Source of the DNA: Pedosphaera sp.
GTDB lineage: Bacteria; Verrucomicrobiota; Verrucomicrobiia; Limisphaerales; AAA164-E04
Assembly: GCA_002690655.1 (NCBI GenBank)
Contig: NZFL01000011.1
Coordinates: forward strand, 169,448 to 233,447
Reading direction: 5' to 3'
DNA: 64,000 nt
Under the pieces are notes generated by a model. It was not told the origin of the DNA. It saw only the letters and a list, made by a program, of their open reading frames with translations, and made no database searches. Each line of letters opens with the position of its first letter. The first letter of the stretch is position 1. The translations under genes were made by a program, and so were the position numbers. This document shows, one piece after another, positions 63,727-64,000 of the stretch.

Positions 63727-64000
63727 GAAATAAAAAGGATTTTGGGTTGCTGGAAAATTGGGCAGACATCAACCTGAAAAAAATTTCATCAACAAAGATT
63801 CCAGAGGATTTTTTGGATAGAGTAATGGATAGAGCAAAAGGTCCTGAAGTCACTGATATTACCCCAGAAACTCCCTCTGCTCTCATAAGCTGGGTGCGGT
63901 TTTTAGTTGTGCTCAGTTCCTTGTTGCTAATAGCGATCGGATTTTTCTGGAACACAGAGGCGGCGCAAAATTGGTGGTCAAACACGCGCCCTGGAATGAC
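63723..64000 (+). CDS. Membrane protein downstream of ECF sigma factor (possible anti-sigma/regulator), 3' truncated by window edge
   Basis: ATGA overlap with the sigma factor stop; MRNKKDFGLLENWADINLKKISSTKIPEDFLDRVMDRA then one TM; open to window end. Confidence 0.6.
   Translation, partial: MRNKKDFGLLENWADINLKKISSTKIPEDFLDRVMDRAKGPEVTDITPETPSALISWVRFLVVLSSLLLIAIGFFWNTEAAQNWWSNTRPGM

Overview
A 64 kb bacterial chromosomal segment, probably from a Verrucomicrobiota-like lineage (inferred from DUF1501, exosortase/EpsI, DUF1080, ThuA, sulfatase and DUF4432 content; taxonomy not tested). Most of it is housekeeping: dapF-dapA-hemB-rseP-ispG, an Mla/MCE lipid transport operon, clpP-clpX, dnaA, rnc, amt-glnB and truA. 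There is also a ribose-type sugar ABC operon carrying an aroE homologue. I found no rRNA, tRNA, CRISPR array, prophage or IS element. The observations most worth follow-up are: (1) an intact-frame ATP-dependent DNA ligase of the Lhr-Lig-Exo-MPE type whose catalytic lysine (KxDG) and other nucleotidyltransferase motifs are replaced, next to an apparently intact SNM1-like nuclease; (2) an overlapping radical SAM / flavin-halogenase-like gene pair; (3) three decayed genes in 'empty' intergenic DNA (arylsulfatase, GNAT acetyltransferase, cardiolipin synthase), each with in-frame stops or frame breaks and an apparent internal deletion; (4) a candidate oriC upstream of dnaA; (5) a translationally coupled membrane / coiled-coil protease-like pair; (6) a long intergenic region ending in a strong hairpin terminator upstream of a ThuA-propeller fusion gene. 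All family calls come from reading the protein sequences; no database search was run.
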